Below are positions 62,122 to 64,000 of a DNA stretch of 64,000 nt, piece after piece. Made by a program: the position numbers and the translations under genes. Origin of the DNA: Bacillota bacterium (GTDB taxonomy: Bacteria > Bacillota > Clostridia > Tissierellales > Peptoniphilaceae); assembly GCA_023443025.1 (NCBI GenBank), contig JAEZWM010000017.1, positions 62,001 through 126,000 on the forward strand. Direction: 5' to 3'. The first letter of the stretch is position 1, and each line of letters opens with the position of its first letter. The notes beneath the pieces were generated by a model, which was not told where the DNA came from, ran no database searches, and was given only the letters and a program-made list of their open reading frames with translations.

Positions 62122-63112
62122 ATGGTTGGTAAAATCCAACTTTTCTATATACTTTTCTAAGTGTTTTTTGTGCTGCATATGAAGCTCGTTCAGCATTTTG
62201 CTTACAGATTTTTGATAGATATTCTTTATCGGCTATGATTTCATTATATCTATCTTGAATGGGTGATAAAGATTCAGCAATTAATTCTCCCAGCTCCTCT
62301 TTGAATCTTCCATAGTTTTCGCCGTTATATTTCTCAACTACTTTTTCAGGCTCCACTCCACTAAATGAAGAGTAGATGTTAATCAGGTTCATTAATCCTA
62401 ATTGTTCTTCCGAGTATCTAAATTCTCCAATAGAATCGGTTACTGCTCTTTTGACCTTTCTGATAATAGCATCCTTATCATCAAGTATAAAAATACTTGC
62501 ATTTACGTCTTCGTCTGATTTACTCATCTTTGCAGTCGGGTCTTTAAGACTCATTATCCTTCCACCGCTATCGGGTATAAGCGGCTCCGGAACTACAAAT
62601 GTAGGGCTATACTTATTATTAAACCTCTCGGCAAGATCTCTGGTAAGCTCCAGATGCTGTTTTTGGTCACTACCAACAGGAACAAAGTCTGCTTGGTATA
62701 GAAGGATATCCGCAGCCATTAGCACCGGATATGTGAAAAGACCGACATTCTGGTTGTCAGGATTTTTGCTAATCTTTTCTTTATACTGAGTCATTCGAGA
62801 CAACTGTCCCATATAGGTTATAGTGTTTAAGACCCATGCCAGTTCTGCGTGCTCCGGCACATGTGACTGCATGTAAAGCACTGATTTTTCAGGATCTATT
62901 CCGGTAGCAATATAAAGTGCCATAAGAGACAAGCTGTTTTTCCTTAGTTCTGCGGGTACTTGATTAACAGTAATCGAATGCATATCAACTACACAGTAGT
63001 AGCAGTTGTACTCTTCTTGTAGTTTGCTAAAGTACTGTATCGCACCTAAATAATTCCCAATTGTTAAATCTCCTGAGGGCTGGACCCCACTAAATACAAT
63101 TTTCTTCTCCAT
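62120..63112 (-). CDS. trpS: Tryptophanyl-tRNA synthetase
   Basis: TrpS charges tRNA-Trp in the cytosol. The 330-residue class I synthetase has the HIGH-equivalent in PSGDLTIGNYLGA (residues 12-24), the tryptophan-site region VDMHSITV and YPVLMAADILLYQ, and KMSKS in AKMSKSDED (about residue 195). Length is standard. AAAGGAGAGG precedes the ATG. Expression should be controlled by the T-box leader directly upstream, whose specifier reads UGG. Confidence 0.96.
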   Translation of the reverse strand: MEKKIVFSGVQPSGDLTIGNYLGAIQYFSKLQEEYNCYYCVVDMHSITVNQVPAELRKNSLSLMALYIATGIDPEKSVLYMQSHVPEHAELAWVLNTITYMGQLSRMTQYKEKISKNPDNQNVGLFTYPVLMAADILLYQADFVPVGSDQKQHLELTRDLAERFNNKYSPTFVVPEPLIPDSGGRIMSLKDPTAKMSKSDEDVNASIFILDDKDAIIRKVKRAVTDSIGEFRYSEEQLGLMNLINIYSSFSGVEPEKVVEKYNGENYGRFKEELGELIAESLSPIQDRYNEIIADKEYLSKICKQNAERASYAAQKTLRKVYRKVGFYQP

Positions 63113-63131
63113 ATTACCTCTCCTTTATAAT

Positions 63132-63360
63132 AAAAAAACCTGTCCACTCCAAAGGAGCAAACAGGTAGTTTACGGTACCATCCTTAATTTTGGGTCTATT
63201 GACCCCTCATCGAGCACTAATATGCTCTAACCTTATAACGCAGGTTTACGACCTTAGGTACTATTTTCTCTAAGGGTTCTCATGAGTCCATTCGCATATG
63301 CTTTACTCTCTCCCTCTCACCAATAGGAGCTCTCTGTGCAGCTTGTCATATGTTACTAAT
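63132..63360 (-). promoter_or_regulatory. Tryptophan T-box leader of trpS
   Basis: On the minus strand the T-box core AAGGATGGTACCG spans about 63185-63173 and contains UGGU (63180-63177), which pairs with the tRNA acceptor end. The specifier loop context GAATGGAC has UGG at 63290-63288, matching Trp. A terminator stem ACCTGTTTGCTCC/GGAGTGGACAGGT (63166-63138) with TTTTTTT competes with the antiterminator. Uncharged tRNA-Trp should permit read-through. Confidence 0.92.
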
Positions 63361-63382
63361 CTCAATTAAAGAATCTAAGAAT

Positions 63383-63411
63383 ATATTACAATAATACTTT
63401 ATTTTTGTCAA
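63383..63411 (-). promoter_or_regulatory. Promoter of the trpS leader
   Basis: On the minus strand TTGACA (63411-63406), 17 bases and TAATAT (63388-63383) lie just upstream of the T-box leader and immediately after the thiI stop. Confidence 0.75.
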
Positions 63412-64000
63412 TTAGTCCTCTTTTATTATTCTTATCTTCTCCATATTCATGATTGCTTCATCTACTAATCTGTCTACATCCAGTGATTCCTCTGAAATTT
63501 CCAAATCTATAATTTTAGGTTTGATAACGGGCTTTTTAGGAAGGAAAATTGTACATGAGTCTTCATAAGGGAGTATTGAAGTTTCATAAGTTCCAATGAA
63601 ATTAGATATTTCAATTATGTCGGATTTATCATTTCCGATTAATGGTCTCATAATAGGTATGTCTGTAACAACATTTACTGCAGTTAAGCTTTCGATTGTC
63701 TGACTAGCAACTTGTCCTAGACTCTCTCCAGTAATTATCATTTGATGTCCTTCTTCTTTTGCTATCTTGTCTGCTATTCTCATCATAAAACGTCTCGATA
63801 AAACTGTCATTTCTCTTGCAGGGCATTTATCATTGATTTCTGTTTGAATTGGTAAAATATTTACACTGTACATAGTTATAGGACCCACATAGTCAGAAAC
63901 TATCTCAACCAATTTCATTACTTTTTCAAGTGATCTTTCACCGGTGTAAGGATATGAATGAAAATGCAGAGCTGAAATTTCTACTCCTCTCTTGGCCATT
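63412..64000 (-). CDS. thiI: tRNA 4-thiouridine synthase ThiI, C-terminal part (cut by window edge)
   Basis: Only the last 196 or so codons lie in the window; the 5' part with the ferredoxin-like and THUMP domains is outside, so the Met at the edge is internal. The visible part is the end of the PP-loop AANH domain: EINDKCPAREMTVLSRRFMMRIADKIA carries the Cys that forms the disulfide in sulfur transfer, followed by GESLGQVASQT and the PYEDSCTIFLPKKP motif. There is no rhodanese domain, as in most Firmicutes; a partner cysteine desulfurase should deliver sulfur. Confidence 0.93.
   Translation of the reverse strand, partial: MAKRGVEISALHFHSYPYTGERSLEKVMKLVEIVSDYVGPITMYSVNILPIQTEINDKCPAREMTVLSRRFMMRIADKIAKEEGHQMIITGESLGQVASQTIESLTAVNVVTDIPIMRPLIGNDKSDIIEISNFIGTYETSILPYEDSCTIFLPKKPVIKPKIIDLEISEESLDVDRLVDEAIMNMEKIRIIKED

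Noticed and set aside
1..64000. CRISPR array, rRNA genes or prophage
   Set aside because: No regularly spaced repeats, no rRNA signatures and no phage structural or integrase genes were seen.

Overview
The window looks like the chromosome of a low-GC, Gram-positive anaerobe of the Clostridia/Tissierellia kind. The sequence is AT-rich, Shine-Dalgarno sites are strong AGGAGG types, and TTG and GTG starts are common. It carries a complete Rnf complex, a T-box leader, TAXI-type TRAP transport and a one-gene PBP1A with an acidic tail. I cannot name a genus from sequence alone. Most genes lie on the minus strand.

Layout. 0-3 kb: hflX, an IMPACT/YigZ protein and yebC (minus). 3-6.5 kb: class A PBP (plus) and an orphan membrane protein. 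6.5-8.9 kb: folD, then a secreted SH3-NlpC/P60 wall hydrolase with WalR-type boxes upstream. 9.3-14.8 kb: a complete Opp/Dpp peptide ABC transporter (plus). 14.8-18.6 kb: TAXI-TRAP transporter (receptor, DUF1850 protein, fused permease). 18.6-30.3 kb: a long minus-strand run of NusG-II protein, Gx transporter, radC, mreBCD, PBP2, a degenerate MinD-like protein, the TIGR03960/TIGR03936 radical-SAM pair and a short RNase E/G. 30.4-35.5 kb: rnfCDGEAB just downstream of a tRNA-Leu(GAG). 35.6-39.6 kb: polA, coaE and a lytic transglycosylase. 39.7 kb: tRNA-Leu(CAA), followed by a repeat-rich possible integration scar. 40-41.7 kb: an unrecognised three-gene membrane/Cache locus. 42-47.5 kb: M18 peptidase, argJ, selO and a MATE exporter. 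47.8-50.9 kb: an accessory island described below. 51-57.6 kb: DUF1801 protein, EamA-type exporter, dinB, murT, a beta-CASP hydrolase and an FAD oxidoreductase. 57.7-61.9 kb: potABCD under an XRE-cupin regulator. 62-64 kb: trpS with a tryptophan T-box, and the 3' part of thiI.

The most interesting stretch is 47.7-50.9 kb. A 304-residue XRE-HTH plus helical-repeat regulator of RRNPP type diverges from an unlisted 52-codon gene for a small exported peptide. That arrangement is a receptor/propeptide quorum-sensing pair. Next to it are an IS3-family transposase remnant, an eight-cysteine peptide whose cysteine spacing matches my recollection of halocin C8, and a small membrane protein that could be its immunity factor. 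Together they suggest a peptide-regulated bacteriocin locus, perhaps damaged by the IS. The Opp transporter at 9-15 kb is the kind of importer such signalling needs.

Other points: a FolD lacking the cyclohydrolase lysine, a MinD-like protein without a Walker A motif, a MurT without an adjacent GatD, a start codon separated from its Shine-Dalgarno by a hairpin, and paired cre-like palindromes at the promoters of two transporter operons.
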